A stretch of DNA of 64,000 nucleotides from Sphingomonas sp. Leaf242 (GTDB taxonomy: Bacteria; Pseudomonadota; Alphaproteobacteria; Sphingomonadales; Sphingomonadaceae). Positions 1 through 9,323 of the stretch are shown here, in pieces. The notes below the pieces were generated by a model. The model saw only the letters and a list, made by a program, of their open reading frames with translations, ran no database searches and was not told the origin of the DNA. Each line of letters opens with the position of its first letter. Position 1 is the first letter of the stretch. The position numbers and the translations under genes are program-made. Location of the stretch: contig NZ_LMLW01000007.1 in the NCBI RefSeq assembly GCF_001422045.1, forward strand, positions 620,001 through 684,000, read 5' to 3'.

Positions 1-279
1 CGCGCGCCAACATTTGGCAAGACCGAACCGGACCTTATCCGCTGGCAGCACGGCCCGGATACCGCGGCACGCGCCTGCTTTTGGTGCTTTTATGTCCCAG
101 CCCGGCACGTTAACGTTGATCGTGTCAGCTATGGATGCGTAAATAGTTCGTTACCTATACTAGGTTCGGATAATGCGGTTGCACTTAACCGTTTCTTTTG
201 CAGTTAGTCGGATAGCAGGATGCAAGCTGCGGACGGGGTGCGGCATTACAGCGAATGTCGACAATGAAAGAATGACGAT
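1..279. other. Left-edge non-coding stretch upstream of the Ser/Gly-rich protein gene
   Basis: No reading frame with coding character is visible. The stretch is less GC-rich than the genes that follow and presumably carries the promoter of the gene starting at 280. I could not assign -35/-10 boxes with confidence. Any gene to the left lies outside the window. Confidence 0.5.
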
Positions 280-1083
280 ATGTCGGTGAGGATGGCTCTG
301 GCTAAATTGTGCGCATGCGCATGCGGCGGTGCGTTGATCGGCGGGGGTGCGGTGCACGTCGCCGAACGCCCGGCGCGAACCGCGAACACCAAGCGCGTCC
401 TGGTGAAACATGCGGTTCATCGTCAGGTCGCGTCGGTTGCCCGCCCGCGCCTGCGTCGCCGGGTCACGACGACGACCAGCACCGCCTGCACGCCGACGAT
501 CGTCACGGTCGCCAATGCTGCGCCCAACCCCGCGATCGCGCCGGTCGGTAGCGGCTTCATCGGTGGCGGTGGTGGCGTTCCCGTCGTGGTCGGCGGCAGC
601 GGCGGTTTCTTTGGTGGTTCGGGCGGATTTGGCGGCGGCTTCGGGGGGGGCTTCGGCGGCGGTGGCGGCGGATCGAGCGGGAGCATCGTGATCTCGTCGA
701 CCTCGAGCGGCGGGTCAACGTCGTCGTCGACCGGCGGCGTCAGCAGCACATCGGCGTCGGGCGGATCGAGCGGCGACGTATCGTCCTCGTCCAGCGGCAA
801 CGTTTCTTCGTCCTCGAGCGGCAATGTCTCGTCGTCGTCGAGCGGCAACGTGACGTCGGCATCGAGCAGCAGCACCTCCTCCGCCTCGTCGACCTCGTCG
901 GCAAGCAGCACGTCGACCAGCAGCAGCACGAGTTCCGGTGGTCATCATGGCGATCCGCCGGGATCCAGCGGTGGCCCGCCCGCCCCCGTCCCCGCGCCGC
1001 CGATGGTGTTGCTGTTCGGCGCCGCCGCAGCCGCGCTGGTGGCCCGCAAGCGGTTCGCGAAACCGGCGGCGGCCAAGGCCTGA
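280..1083 (+). CDS. Secreted Ser/Gly-rich protein with PEP-CTERM-like C-terminal tail
   Basis: 267 aa of unknown function. An N-terminal hydrophobic segment (about residues 5-27) could be a signal peptide. A basic, Thr-rich part follows, then a Gly-rich stretch (about 88-130) and a long Ser-rich region. That region holds three tandem copies of a unit like SSSSSGNV (roughly 771-860 in DNA). The C terminus has a Pro-rich linker, a VPAPPMVLLFG motif, a hydrophobic helix and a basic end (ARKRF). This is the layout of PEP-CTERM/exosortase sorting signals, although the canonical PEP is PAP here. By inference it is an exported, low-complexity surface or matrix protein. The ATG at 280 is used; an ATG at 292 is an alternative. 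A strong terminator follows directly. Confidence 0.7.
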   Translation: MSVRMALAKLCACACGGALIGGGAVHVAERPARTANTKRVLVKHAVHRQVASVARPRLRRRVTTTTSTACTPTIVTVANAAPNPAIAPVGSGFIGGGGGVPVVVGGSGGFFGGSGGFGGGFGGGFGGGGGGSSGSIVISSTSSGGSTSSSTGGVSSTSASGGSSGDVSSSSSGNVSSSSSGNVSSSSSGNVTSASSSSTSSASSTSSASSTSTSSSTSSGGHHGDPPGSSGGPPAPVPAPPMVLLFGAAAAALVARKRFAKPAAAKA

Positions 1084-1108
1084 ACCGGCCTTATTGAAGC
1101 GAAGCAGG

Positions 1109-1146
1109 AAAAAGGCCCCGGTGGATCGATCCACCGGGGCCTTTTT
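1109..1146 (+). terminator. Rho-independent terminator
   Basis: AAAGGCCCCGGTGG pairs with CCACCGGGGCCTTT across an ATCGAT loop and is followed by a T run. It lies 26 nt after the stop of the Ser/Gly-rich gene. The A-tract on the left side means it may also act for the convergent gene at 1178-1618. Confidence 0.9.
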
Positions 1147-1177
1147 CGTTAGGGACAATCGGGTTTGCTCGCGGCGA

Positions 1178-1618
1178 TCAGGCGTTCTGGAGTGCCTTCT
1201 CGATGTCCTTGATCGGATGCCCGGTCAGGTCCTTGTCGAGTTCGCCCTTGAGGCGGCTGACCACCTCCTTGTGATAATGCTTGCGCAGTTCGCCCAAAGT
1301 CTTCGGCGGCGCGACCACGATCAGCGAGTCATAGGTGTTCTTCAGCGCACCGGTCTTCAGGAAGTCGGCGGCGTCCGCGGCGAACCGGTCTTCCTCGATC
1401 TGGTGGAAATCGGTCGGCTCGACCGAACTCTGCACGCCGCCTTGCGGTGACGAGGCGCGGCCTGCGGAATCGGTCGCCTGGTCGCGCGTTGCCGGATTGT
1501 CCTGCTCCTGCGCCTTCTCGACGATGAGATTGGGGAATTCGGTGTCGCCCTCGTTGCGCAGGAACAGCATTTTCCGGCCGTCGGCGACGAGCACGACGGA
1601 GTTATGAGGAAGATGCAT
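1178..1618 (-). CDS. Host attachment family protein (PF10116-like)
   Basis: 146 aa soluble protein. It resembles the 'protein required for attachment to host cells' (AtsE-like) family common in alphaproteobacteria. The typical start is visible: a short strand with VVLVADGRKMLFLRNEGD, an acidic/Gln/Ser-rich middle, then the C-terminal half with LIVVAPPKTLGELRKHYH and the ending DLTGHPIKDIEKAL. The fold is related to release-factor eRF1 domain-1-like proteins. The molecular role is not established, and the name comes from an Agrobacterium attachment phenotype. The start is preceded by an AGGAGAAA-type ribosome binding site. It is transcribed convergently with the upstream gene. Confidence 0.8.
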   Translation of the reverse strand: MHLPHNSVVLVADGRKMLFLRNEGDTEFPNLIVEKAQEQDNPATRDQATDSAGRASSPQGGVQSSVEPTDFHQIEEDRFAADAADFLKTGALKNTYDSLIVVAPPKTLGELRKHYHKEVVSRLKGELDKDLTGHPIKDIEKALQNA

Positions 1619-1763
1619 GCAGGTTTCTCCTTTTCGCTATGCGTATGGTTGAAGAACGCGCCGCGAACGCGAGAGGTTGCGAACCCTTGGTCCTCTCCCG
1701 CCAAGGGGGAGGTTTCAGAGGGCCTGCCTTGCGTACGCCCGCGGCCCTCGGCATAGCCCAGCC

Positions 1764-3041
1764 ATGCACGACATACGCCTGATCCGCGACGATCCCGCCG
1801 CCTTCGACGCCGCCCTCGCCAAGCGGGGTGTCGCACCGCAGTCCGCATCGCTGGTGACGCTCGACGAACAGCGCCGCGCAACGATCGCGGACTCGCAGAC
1901 CGCGCAGACCCGCCGCAACGAACTGTCGAAGGCGATCGGCCAAGCCAAGGCGCAGAAGGACGAGGCCAAGGCGCAAGCGCTGATGGCCGAGGTCGCGAGC
2001 TTGAAGGAGGCGCTGCCCGCGCTGGCAGCCGATGAGGCGCGGCTCGGTGGCGAACTCCAGGCCATGCTTGCCGCGATCCCGAACCTTCCCGCGACCGACG
2101 TGCCCGAGGGCGGCGGCGAGGACGACAACGTGCTCGTGCACACGCGGGGCACGCCAACGACGTTCGCCTTCGTAGCCCGCGAGCATGACGCAATCGGTCC
2201 TGCGATCGGCCTCGATTTCGAGACCGGCGCGGCGATGTCGGGCGCACGCTTCACGCTCGTCCGCGGGCCGGCCGCCAAGCTGCAACGCGCGCTCGGCCAG
2301 TTCATGCTCGATCATGTCGCCGACGCCGGCTTCGAGCAGGTCTCTCCGCCGCTGCTGGTCCGTGACGAGGCCGTGTTCGGCACCGGCCAGTTGCCGAAAT
2401 TCTCCGAAGACCTGTTTCGGACCACCGACGGTCGCTGGCTGATCCCGACCGCGGAGGTGAGCCTCACCAACATCGTCCGCGAACAGATCCTCGCCGAGGC
2501 GGAACTGCCGCTGCGCTTCACCGCGCTGACGCCGTGCTTCCGCTCGGAGGCTGGCGCTGCGGGTCGGGACACGCGCGGCTATATCCGCCAGCATCAGTTC
2601 GACAAGGTCGAGATGGTCTCGATCGTCACCCCCGACATGTCGGAGGCCGAGCATGAGCGCATGACCGCCTGCGCGGAGGGCGTGCTCGACGCGTTGCAGC
2701 TACCGTTCAGGCGGATGCTCCTATGCACCGGCGATATGGGTTTCACCGCGGCACGCACCTACGATCTCGAAGTCTGGCTGCCAGGCCAGGCGCGCTATCG
2801 TGAGATCAGCAGCGTCTCGACCTGCACCGATTTCCAGGCGCGCCGCATGAACGCGCGCTATCGGCCCGAGGGCGAGAAGGGCACGCGGTTCGTCCACACG
2901 CTCAACGGCTCGGCGCTAGCCGTCGGCCGGACGCTCGTTGCGGTGCTGGAGAATTACCAGCAGGATGATGGCTCGGTGGCGGTTCCGGACGTGCTCCAGC
3001 CGTATCTCGGCGGACTGACCCTTTTGGAGCCGAAGCGCTGA
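1764..3041 (+). CDS. serS: Seryl-tRNA synthetase
   Basis: 425 aa class II aminoacyl-tRNA synthetase that charges tRNA-Ser. The start [22 protein letters not shown] is the canonical SerRS N terminus. The longer in-frame extension to 1677 is rejected because it lacks family similarity. Residues of about 30-100 form the coiled-coil tRNA-binding arm (Lys/Ala/Glu-rich). Class II motif 2 ([18 protein letters not shown]) and motif 3 ([20 protein letters not shown]) are intact. Length is normal for the family. The last base of the TGA stop is the first base of the surE ATG, so the two genes are almost certainly co-transcribed and coupled. Confidence 0.97.
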   Translation: MHDIRLIRDDPAAFDAALAKRGVAPQSASLVTLDEQRRATIADSQTAQTRRNELSKAIGQAKAQKDEAKAQALMAEVASLKEALPALAADEARLGGELQAMLAAIPNLPATDVPEGGGEDDNVLVHTRGTPTTFAFVAREHDAIGPAIGLDFETGAAMSGARFTLVRGPAAKLQRALGQFMLDHVADAGFEQVSPPLLVRDEAVFGTGQLPKFSEDLFRTTDGRWLIPTAEVSLTNIVREQILAEAELPLRFTALTPCFRSEAGAAGRDTRGYIRQHQFDKVEMVSIVTPDMSEAEHERMTACAEGVLDALQLPFRRMLLCTGDMGFTAARTYDLEVWLPGQARYREISSVSTCTDFQARRMNARYRPEGEKGTRFVHTLNGSALAVGRTLVAVLENYQQDDGSVAVPDVLQPYLGGLTLLEPKR

Positions 3042-3805
3042 TGCGGATCCTGCTGACAAACGACGACGGTTATCATGCGCCCGGCCTGAAGGTGCTGGAG
3101 ACGATCGCCCGGAACTTGTCCGACGATATCTGGATCGTCGCACCCGCCGAGGAACAGTCGGGCGCTGGGCATTCGCTCACGCTCTCGCGGCCGATCCGGG
3201 TGCGGAAGCACGGCGAGAAGCGGTATGCCGTCGCGGGCACGCCGACCGATGCGGTGATGATGGCGCTGGCCAAGATCATGAAGGATTGCCCGCCCGACCT
3301 GATCCTCTCCGGCGTCAACCGGGGCGCGAACCTCGCCGAGGACGTCACCTATTCAGGGACCGTCTCGGCGGCGATGGAGGGCGCGCTGGGCGGCATCCGG
3401 TCGATCGCGCTGAGCCAGATCTACAGCCGCGAGGGCATGGGCGACAGCGTGCCGTTCGAGGCGGCGGCGGCATGGGGCGAACGCGTATTGCGGCCGTTGC
3501 TCGACGCACCGATGGCGCCGGGGACGCTGGTCAACGTCAACTTTCCTGCCGGCCCTGCCGATGCGGTAAAGGGCGTGCGTGTGGTCAGCCAGGGCCTGCG
3601 GGATTACGGGCGGTTGGAGATCGTCACCAACACCGATCCGCGCGGCTACGAATATCACTGGTTCGCGCTCGGTCGGACCGTCGAGACTCCCGCGCACGCG
3701 ACCGATCTCGAGGCGACCGCGGACGGATTCGTCTCGGTCACGCCGCTGCATCTCGACCTGACCCACACCGAATCGCTGGACGTGCTCACCCAGGCCTATC
3801 GGTGA
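3041..3805 (+). CDS. surE: 5'/3'-nucleotidase SurE
   Basis: 254 aa metal-dependent nucleoside monophosphate phosphatase, the survival protein SurE. The N-terminal [15 protein letters not shown] contains the conserved metal-binding DD pair. SGVNRGANLAEDVTYSGTVSAAMEG is the family signature with further metal ligands. Length matches the family. It overlaps serS by one base at the start and the nlpD-like gene by one base at the end. Linkage of surE to an nlpD gene is known from enterobacteria (surE-pcm-nlpD-rpoS); here pcm and rpoS are absent. Confidence 0.96.
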   Translation: MRILLTNDDGYHAPGLKVLETIARNLSDDIWIVAPAEEQSGAGHSLTLSRPIRVRKHGEKRYAVAGTPTDAVMMALAKIMKDCPPDLILSGVNRGANLAEDVTYSGTVSAAMEGALGGIRSIALSQIYSREGMGDSVPFEAAAAWGERVLRPLLDAPMAPGTLVNVNFPAGPADAVKGVRVVSQGLRDYGRLEIVTNTDPRGYEYHWFALGRTVETPAHATDLEATADGFVSVTPLHLDLTHTESLDVLTQAYR

Positions 3806-4959
3806 TGGTGCGCGCGCGGTCCCTGCTGGCGGCGGCCTTGCTGCCGTTGCTCGGGCTCGCCGCGTGCATTCCGCAGGTCGACCGCCCCGCCGGCTACGGC
3901 CAGCCGGCCCCGGACCGTCGTCCGCAGCGCCCGTACCGCGATCCACCCGTCCAGCGTTACGATCCGCCACCTCGTCGGGACCAGGCCGTACCGCAGGACA
4001 GGTCCGATGACCGACCCAGCCGCGATACCGGCGCGGTGACGACCCTGCCCGCGCCGCGCCCGGCCTGGGAGGCGCGTCCGGTCCGCGCTGATGCCAAGAC
4101 GATCCCTGACACGACCTATGTCGTGCAGCCCGGCGATACGCTGAGCAAGGTCGCCGATCGGAGCGGTGCGGGGCTCGAGGCGATCGCGCGCGCGAACGAT
4201 CTCGATTCGCCCTACACGATCGAGACCGGCGAGCGGCTGACGATCCCCGGCGGGCGCTATCATCAGGTCCGGCGCGGCGAGACCGGCATCGCGATCGCGC
4301 GCGCCTATGGCGTAGAATGGTCGCGGATCGTGGCGGCCAACGCGCTGGTCGAGCCGTACGTGCTGCGCGCCGACCAACGGGTCCTGATCCCTAACGCCCC
4401 CGGCGGCGGCAGGCCCAGCGCCGCGGAACGCGCGTCGGCGTTCAAGCTCGACATCGACGACATCCTGACCGGCGGCGAGCCCGCGCTCGCCAATAACCAG
4501 GCACCGGCGAAACCAATCGCGACGCCGCGCCGCGTGCTGCCGTCGAACGCGGTCGTCACCGCACCCGCACGGTTGGCCAGCGGCGGGTTCCTGTGGCCGG
4601 TCGACGGTCGGGTCGTGAAACGCTTCGGCCCCGGCGCGAGCGGCGAGCGCAACGACGGCATCAAGATCGCGGTGCCGATGTCGACGCCGATCCATGCGGC
4701 CGCAGACGGCGTCGTCGCCTATGTCGGCGACGGCATCGCCGCGCTTGGCGGTCTGGTGATCGTCAAGCACGGCGGCGGCTGGACCAGCGTCTACGGCCAC
4801 GCGTCGAAGCTGCTCGTCCAGCGAGGCCAGAGCGTGAAGCGCGGTCAGACGATCGCGCTGTCGGGCGACACGGGCTTCGCGGATCGCCCCGAACTGCACT
4901 TCGAACTTCGCAAGGGCCGCACGCCAGTCGACCCCGCGTCGCAGTTGCCACGAACGTAA
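3805..4959 (+). CDS. nlpD: LysM/M23 lipoprotein, NlpD-like with a degenerate LytM active site
   Basis: 384 aa. Residues 1-21 are a lipoprotein signal (LLGLAAC, Cys21). Two LysM domains follow, from about residue 108 (TYVVQPGDTLSKVAD, then YHQVRRGETGIAIAR), and bind peptidoglycan. The C-terminal third is an M23/LytM domain ending LHFELRKGRTPVDP. The first metal-site motif of active M23 enzymes (HxGxD) reads NDGIKIA here, so the His and Asp ligands are missing, while YGH is retained. That is the pattern of NlpD/EnvC-type activators of amidases rather than of active endopeptidases. By inference it is an envelope or division factor that activates AmiC-like amidases. The start overlaps the surE stop; the longer in-frame extension is an artefact within surE. 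Confidence 0.88.
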   Translation: MVRARSLLAAALLPLLGLAACIPQVDRPAGYGQPAPDRRPQRPYRDPPVQRYDPPPRRDQAVPQDRSDDRPSRDTGAVTTLPAPRPAWEARPVRADAKTIPDTTYVVQPGDTLSKVADRSGAGLEAIARANDLDSPYTIETGERLTIPGGRYHQVRRGETGIAIARAYGVEWSRIVAANALVEPYVLRADQRVLIPNAPGGGRPSAAERASAFKLDIDDILTGGEPALANNQAPAKPIATPRRVLPSNAVVTAPARLASGGFLWPVDGRVVKRFGPGASGERNDGIKIAVPMSTPIHAAADGVVAYVGDGIAALGGLVIVKHGGGWTSVYGHASKLLVQRGQSVKRGQTIALSGDTGFADRPELHFELRKGRTPVDPASQLPRT

Positions 4960-4963
4960 GATC

Positions 4964-5015
4964 GTTCTCCCGCGAAGGCGCGAGCCCAGGCTTGGTCCCC
5001 GCCGTCGCGGGGAAA
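4964..5015. repeat. Intergenic palindrome, class B, between nlpD and tyrS
   Basis: Imperfect inverted repeat: GTTCTCCCGCGAAGGCG on the left and CCGTCGCGGGGAAAC on the right. It is the compact form of the CCCGCGAAGGCGGG family found repeatedly in this window (14581, 32494, 36077). It follows the nlpD stop directly and may stop or attenuate transcription. Confidence 0.7.
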
Positions 5016-5069
5016 CAAGTTTCGTGCGCGCCGTTTTCCTGACCGAGCTTTTGTCCTAAGCGCGCTCCC

Positions 5070-6293
5070 ATGACCTACCAGTCCGACCTGCTCACCACGC
5101 TGACCTCGCGCGGCTATGTCCACCAGATGACCGATGCCGCCGCGCTCGATGCGCTCGCCGGCAAGCAGGTGGTGCCCGGCTATATCGGCTTCGATCCAAC
5201 CGCTCCGTCGCTCCACGTCGGCAGCCTCGTCCAGATCATGCTGCTCCGCCGGCTCCAGCAGACCGGGCACAAGCCGATCGTCCTGATGGGCGGCGGCACC
5301 GGCAAGATCGGCGATCCGAGCTTCAAGGACGAAGCGCGGAAACTGCTCGGCGAGGACGGGATCAAGGCCAACGTCGCCTCGATCCGTCGCATCTTCGAAC
5401 GCTTCCTGAGTTTCGGCGACGGGCCCACTGACGCGATCATGCTCGACAACGCCGAGTGGCTCGACGCGCTCGAATACATCCCGTTCCTGCGCGACGTCGG
5501 CCAGCATTTCTCGGTCAACCGGATGCTCGCCTTCGACTCGGTCAAGCTCCGCCTCGACCGCGAACAGTCGCTGAGCTTCCTCGAGTTCAACTACATGATC
5601 CTTCAGGCGTACGACTTCCTCGAACTGTCGCGCCGCGCCGAGTGCCGGTTGCAGATGGGCGGCTCGGACCAATGGGGCAACATCGTCAACGGCATCGAAC
5701 TCGCACGCCGGATGGACTCGACCGAGGTCTACGGCGTCACCACGCCGCTGATCACCACGGCGGATGGCGGCAAGATGGGCAAGACGATGTCGGGCGCGGT
5801 CTGGCTGCACGAGGACCAGCTGCCGCACTTCGATTACTGGCAGTTCTGGCGCAACACCGATGACCGCGATGTCGGCCGTTTCCTGAAGCTGTTCACCGAC
5901 CTCCCGCTCGACGAGATCGCACGTCTCGAGGCGCTCGAAGGTGCCGAAATCAACGCCGCCAAGATCGTGCTCGCCAACGAAGCGACCGCGATGTGCCGCG
6001 GTCGCGATGCTGCCGAACAGGCCGCCGAGACTGCGCGGAAGACCTTCGAGGAAGGCGCGTCGGGCGACTCGCTGCCGAGCTTTGCCGTCGCTGGCGGCGC
6101 GATCGGGATCGTCGAAGCGCTGGTCGGTCTGGGCTTCGTAGCCTCCAACGGCGAAGCACGGCGCAAGATCGCCGAGGGCGCGGTGCGGGTCGATGGCGAG
6201 GCCGTGAAGGAGCCGACCGCCTCGATCGACGTCGCGGCGCCCGTGCGCCTGAGCCTCGGGAAGAAGCGCCACGGGATGCTAACCCCTTCGTAA
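5070..6293 (+). CDS. tyrS: Tyrosyl-tRNA synthetase
   Basis: 407 aa class I aminoacyl-tRNA synthetase. The HIGH-type ATP motif appears as LHVGS (His49) in [17 protein letters not shown]. The KMSKS-type loop is KMGKT (Lys235), the variant used by the TyrZ-like bacterial subgroup. [12 protein letters not shown] is the tyrosine-binding signature. The C terminus (about 340-407) is an S4 RNA-binding domain ([19 protein letters not shown]). Length is normal. It is separated from the serS-surE-nlpD unit by a palindromic repeat, so it is probably expressed separately. Confidence 0.97.
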   Translation: MTYQSDLLTTLTSRGYVHQMTDAAALDALAGKQVVPGYIGFDPTAPSLHVGSLVQIMLLRRLQQTGHKPIVLMGGGTGKIGDPSFKDEARKLLGEDGIKANVASIRRIFERFLSFGDGPTDAIMLDNAEWLDALEYIPFLRDVGQHFSVNRMLAFDSVKLRLDREQSLSFLEFNYMILQAYDFLELSRRAECRLQMGGSDQWGNIVNGIELARRMDSTEVYGVTTPLITTADGGKMGKTMSGAVWLHEDQLPHFDYWQFWRNTDDRDVGRFLKLFTDLPLDEIARLEALEGAEINAAKIVLANEATAMCRGRDAAEQAAETARKTFEEGASGDSLPSFAVAGGAIGIVEALVGLGFVASNGEARRKIAEGAVRVDGEAVKEPTASIDVAAPVRLSLGKKRHGMLTPS

Positions 6294-6396
6294 CCAACGC
6301 CTTTATGTTACGGCAAACACGGTATTAAGCATCCCCGTTTGCACCGCCTTCACCGCAAATGGGTTAAGTCGTGATCTTCGAAACGGGGGACGTCCG

Positions 6397-6714
6397 ATGC
6401 CAAACTATGCCACGGCTGTTCGAGACCATCGCGGCGAACCGCGCGACGAGGTGATGCACCGCACGCACGCGATCGACGGCGACGGCCGCAACATGAAGCT
6501 GGTGCTGGTCAACATGTCCGCGAACGGCCTGATGGCGCGGTGCGAGGGGGCGCCCGAGGCTGGCGACCGGTTGCGTATCGCCCTGCCCATCCTCGGCGGC
6601 GTTGACGCGATCGTGCGCTGGTCGCTGGGCGGGCGGATCGGCTGCGAACTCGAACGGACGATCCCGCTGTCCGACTATTACGGCATGCTCACGGTGATGG
6701 TCCGCAACAGCTGA
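6397..6714 (+). CDS. PilZ-domain protein
   Basis: 105 aa single-domain protein. The c-di-GMP-binding signature is partly visible: an Arg-rich RDHRGEPRD segment near residue 10 and an (N/D)xSxxG motif as NMSANG (about residue 35). Hydrophobic strands of the PilZ barrel follow and end in IGCELERTI. A stand-alone PilZ protein usually acts as a c-di-GMP receptor in motility, exopolysaccharide or cell-cycle control. The target cannot be inferred from context. A GGDEF cyclase is encoded at 44.8 kb. It has its own 103-nt upstream region. Confidence 0.82.
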   Translation: MPNYATAVRDHRGEPRDEVMHRTHAIDGDGRNMKLVLVNMSANGLMARCEGAPEAGDRLRIALPILGGVDAIVRWSLGGRIGCELERTIPLSDYYGMLTVMVRNS

Positions 6715-6716
6715 CG

Positions 6717-7157
6717 TCAGCCGGCGCGGACGAGCAGCACGCCGCCGATCACCAGCACGACGCCCCCAACCCGCATGAGGCTGATCGGCTGGGCGGTGAG
6801 CCCGAGCAGGCCGAACCGGTCGAGCACCAAAGCGGTTACCAACTGGCTCCCGACCGCGATCGTCAACGCGGAGGCGAGCCCAAGCCGCGGTGACGCATAG
6901 GCCAGCGCCGCGACGAAGCACGCACCGTAAAGCCCGCCAAGCCACGCCCAACTTGGCGCACCCTTCAAAGCCGACGGCATCGTCCGATCGGCCGCCGCCC
7001 AGATCGCGAACAGGATCGCGGTGCCCATCGCGAACGAGACGAGCGACGCCAGCCAGACCGAGCCAGATGCCTTTGCCAACGCGGCGTTGGTCGGCGGCTG
7101 AACCGCGAGCCCGACGCCGGCGAGCAGGACAATGAGGATCGGGAAAAGTGGTGGCAT
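6717..7157 (-). CDS. DMT superfamily transporter, YdcZ-type
   Basis: 146 aa integral membrane protein with five predicted hydrophobic helices. It begins MPPLFPILIVLLAGVGLAVQPPTNAALAK, the typical start of the DMT/YdcZ (PF04657) half-size transporters. The upstream extension in the same frame is Arg-rich and non-membrane, so it is rejected. The substrate is unknown. Members often work as homo- or heterodimers, and no partner copy is adjacent. It lies 41 nt downstream of recG on the same strand and may be co-transcribed with it, and it is convergent with the PilZ gene. Confidence 0.85.
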   Translation of the reverse strand: MPPLFPILIVLLAGVGLAVQPPTNAALAKASGSVWLASLVSFAMGTAILFAIWAAADRTMPSALKGAPSWAWLGGLYGACFVAALAYASPRLGLASALTIAVGSQLVTALVLDRFGLLGLTAQPISLMRVGGVVLVIGGVLLVRAG

Positions 7158-7198
7158 GCGTCCCCCGTGTCGTCCTGCGCGGGCGAAAGCAACAGCCC

Positions 7199-9250
7199 TT
7201 ACCCCGATCGCAGCAGCGCTACCCCGGCATCGCGGTCGAACAGGTACAAGGCCGTCCTCGCCGCCTGCCCTCTCGGTCCTTCCAACCCACCGTCGCGGTC
7301 GATCAGCAGGCGCGCGTCGTCGTGCGCGCATTGCAGGAGGTCGGCCATCATGTCCGGGGTCGCCAGCCGGAACGCCATCTCGCCCGATTGCTTGGTGCCG
7401 AGCAGTTCGCCTGCACCACGGAGGCGGAGATCCTCCTCGGCGATGCGGAAACCATCGTTGGTCTCACGCATCAGCGCGAGACGCGCGCGCGATGTCTCGC
7501 TGAGCGACGACCCGCGCATCAGCAGGCAGATCGATCGCCCGGTGCCACGCCCTACCCGCCCGCGGAGCTGGTGGAGTTGGGCGAGACCGAAGCGATCGGC
7601 GTGCTCGATCACGATCAGAGTCGCGTTTGGGACGTCGACGCCGACCTCGATCACCGTCGTCGCGACAAGGACGGACGTGCGCGCGGCGGAGAACTCGGCC
7701 ATGACCGCGTCCTTCTCCGCAGGCTTCATGCGGCCGTGGACCAGCGCGACCTTGTCGCCGAAGCGGGTGCGCAGCGTTTCGGCACGCATCTCGGCAGCGG
7801 CAAGGTCGCTCTTCTCGCTCTCCTCGACCAGCGGGCATACCCAATACGCCTGCCCGCCGTCCGCCAGATGCCGGCCGAGCGCGTTGACCACGTCGTCGAG
7901 CCGGTCCTCGGAGATCACCCGCGTCTCGATCGGCTGGCGGCCCGGCGGCATCTCGTCGAGGCGGCTGACGTCCATCTCGCCGTATTGCGCCAGCGTCAGC
8001 GTGCGCGGGATCGGCGTCGCGGTCATCGCCAACAAATGCGGCGGGGCGACGCCCTTGGCCTGCAACGTCATGCGTTGCGCGACGCCGAAGCGGTGCTGCT
8101 CGTCCACCACTACGAGCCCCAGGTCCTTGTAACCTACCGCATCCTGGAAGATCGCATGCGTGCCGACGAGGATGTCGATCTCGCCGCTCGCCAGCGCCAT
8201 CAGTGTCGCCTCGCGTACGCGACCCTTGTCACGGCCAGTGAGCACACCGATCTCGATCGGCAGCCCGGCGAGCGTCTTTCGCAGCGTCTCGTAATGCTGG
8301 CGCGCGAGGATCTCGGTTGGTGCAAGCATCGCTGCCTGCGCACCGGCCTCCACGGCGATCAGCATCGCCATCGCCGCGACCAGCGTCTTGCCCGAACCGA
8401 CATCGCCCTGCAGCAGCCGCAGCATCGGCGCGGTCTGCGCGAGATCGCCCTCGATCTCACCGACCGTCCGCGATTGCGCGCCGGTCAGCGTATAGGGCAG
8501 TTTCAGCATGTCGCGCAGTCGCCCGTCGCCCTGCAACGCACGGCCCCGGCGCTTGCGGGTATCCGCGCGGACGATCGTCATCGCGAGCTGGTTCGCGAAC
8601 ACCTCGTCATACGCCAGCCGCTCGCGCGCCTTCGCGTCCGACGGGTCGGCGTGGATGCGCTCGAGCGATTCGTGCCAGCCCGGCCATTCGCGTTTCGCCT
8701 TCAGCCCAGGTTCGATCCACTCGGGCAGATCCGGCGCGCGCGCGACCGCCTGCGTGGTCAGCGCCGCCAGCCGCCGCGACGTGAGACCTTCCGACAGCGG
8801 ATAGATCGGCTCGCGCTCGCGCAACTCCTCGTCCGGCTCGACGATGTCGGGATGCACGATCTGCAATTCCTGGCCGTATTCGTCGAGCCGGCCGGACACG
8901 CGTTTGGCCTCGCCGATCGGCAGCAGCTTCTTCGCCCAGCCCGAGCTGCCGCCGAAGAAGACGAGGCTGACGTAATTGCCAAGCTCGTCGGTCGCCTGCA
9001 CGCGCGTCGGCCCCCTGCCCGCGCTGATCTTGTAGTCGCGCGGGGTCAGCGTGATCGTGATGATCCGCCCGGCATCGGTCGACATCAGCTCGGTGCGTGG
9101 CAGGCGATCGACGTAGCCGGTCGGCAGATGGAAGGCGACGTCGACGACGCGCGCGAGCCCGAGCCGGTCGAGCGGCTTGGCGAGCGCGGGCCCCACCCCC
9201 TTCAGGACGAGGGTTTCGGCGAACAGCGGATTGAGGATTTCGGGTCGCAT
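7199..9250 (-). CDS. recG: ATP-dependent DNA helicase RecG
   Basis: 683 aa branch-migration helicase that processes stalled forks and recombination intermediates. The N-terminal wedge/OB domain begins MRPEILNPLFAETLVLKGVGPALAKPLDRLGL. Helicase motif I is GDVGSGKT and motif II is DEQH, the RecG variant of DEAD. The conserved motifs TATPIPRTL and HRFGVAQRM are present, and a QxGRxGR-like motif (QLHQLRGRVGRG) lies in the C-terminal helicase lobe. Length is normal. The start at 9250 is chosen over the longer frame because homology begins there and the upstream part would overlap sdhE. It is divergent from sdhE with 73 nt between starts. Confidence 0.97.
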   Translation of the reverse strand: MRPEILNPLFAETLVLKGVGPALAKPLDRLGLARVVDVAFHLPTGYVDRLPRTELMSTDAGRIITITLTPRDYKISAGRGPTRVQATDELGNYVSLVFFGGSSGWAKKLLPIGEAKRVSGRLDEYGQELQIVHPDIVEPDEELREREPIYPLSEGLTSRRLAALTTQAVARAPDLPEWIEPGLKAKREWPGWHESLERIHADPSDAKARERLAYDEVFANQLAMTIVRADTRKRRGRALQGDGRLRDMLKLPYTLTGAQSRTVGEIEGDLAQTAPMLRLLQGDVGSGKTLVAAMAMLIAVEAGAQAAMLAPTEILARQHYETLRKTLAGLPIEIGVLTGRDKGRVREATLMALASGEIDILVGTHAIFQDAVGYKDLGLVVVDEQHRFGVAQRMTLQAKGVAPPHLLAMTATPIPRTLTLAQYGEMDVSRLDEMPPGRQPIETRVISEDRLDDVVNALGRHLADGGQAYWVCPLVEESEKSDLAAAEMRAETLRTRFGDKVALVHGRMKPAEKDAVMAEFSAARTSVLVATTVIEVGVDVPNATLIVIEHADRFGLAQLHQLRGRVGRGTGRSICLLMRGSSLSETSRARLALMRETNDGFRIAEEDLRLRGAGELLGTKQSGEMAFRLATPDMMADLLQCAHDDARLLIDRDGGLEGPRGQAARTALYLFDRDAGVALLRSG

Positions 9251-9323
9251 GACTATCTGGCCTCTATAGCCTAGCCGACGCTCGCTACCAGCGGGTCGCC
9301 GGCTCTTCGTGTTTGGAGATACG

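Noticed and set aside
423..929. Minus-strand frame opposite the Ser/Gly-rich gene (Leu/Asp/Pro-rich)
   Set aside because: It is the mirror of the Ser/Gly repeats and has no start signal; the plus frame has signal peptide, sorting tail and terminator.
1677..1763. N-terminal extension of SerRS
   Set aside because: The extra 29 residues are Arg/Pro-rich and unlike any SerRS; the conserved start is at 1764.
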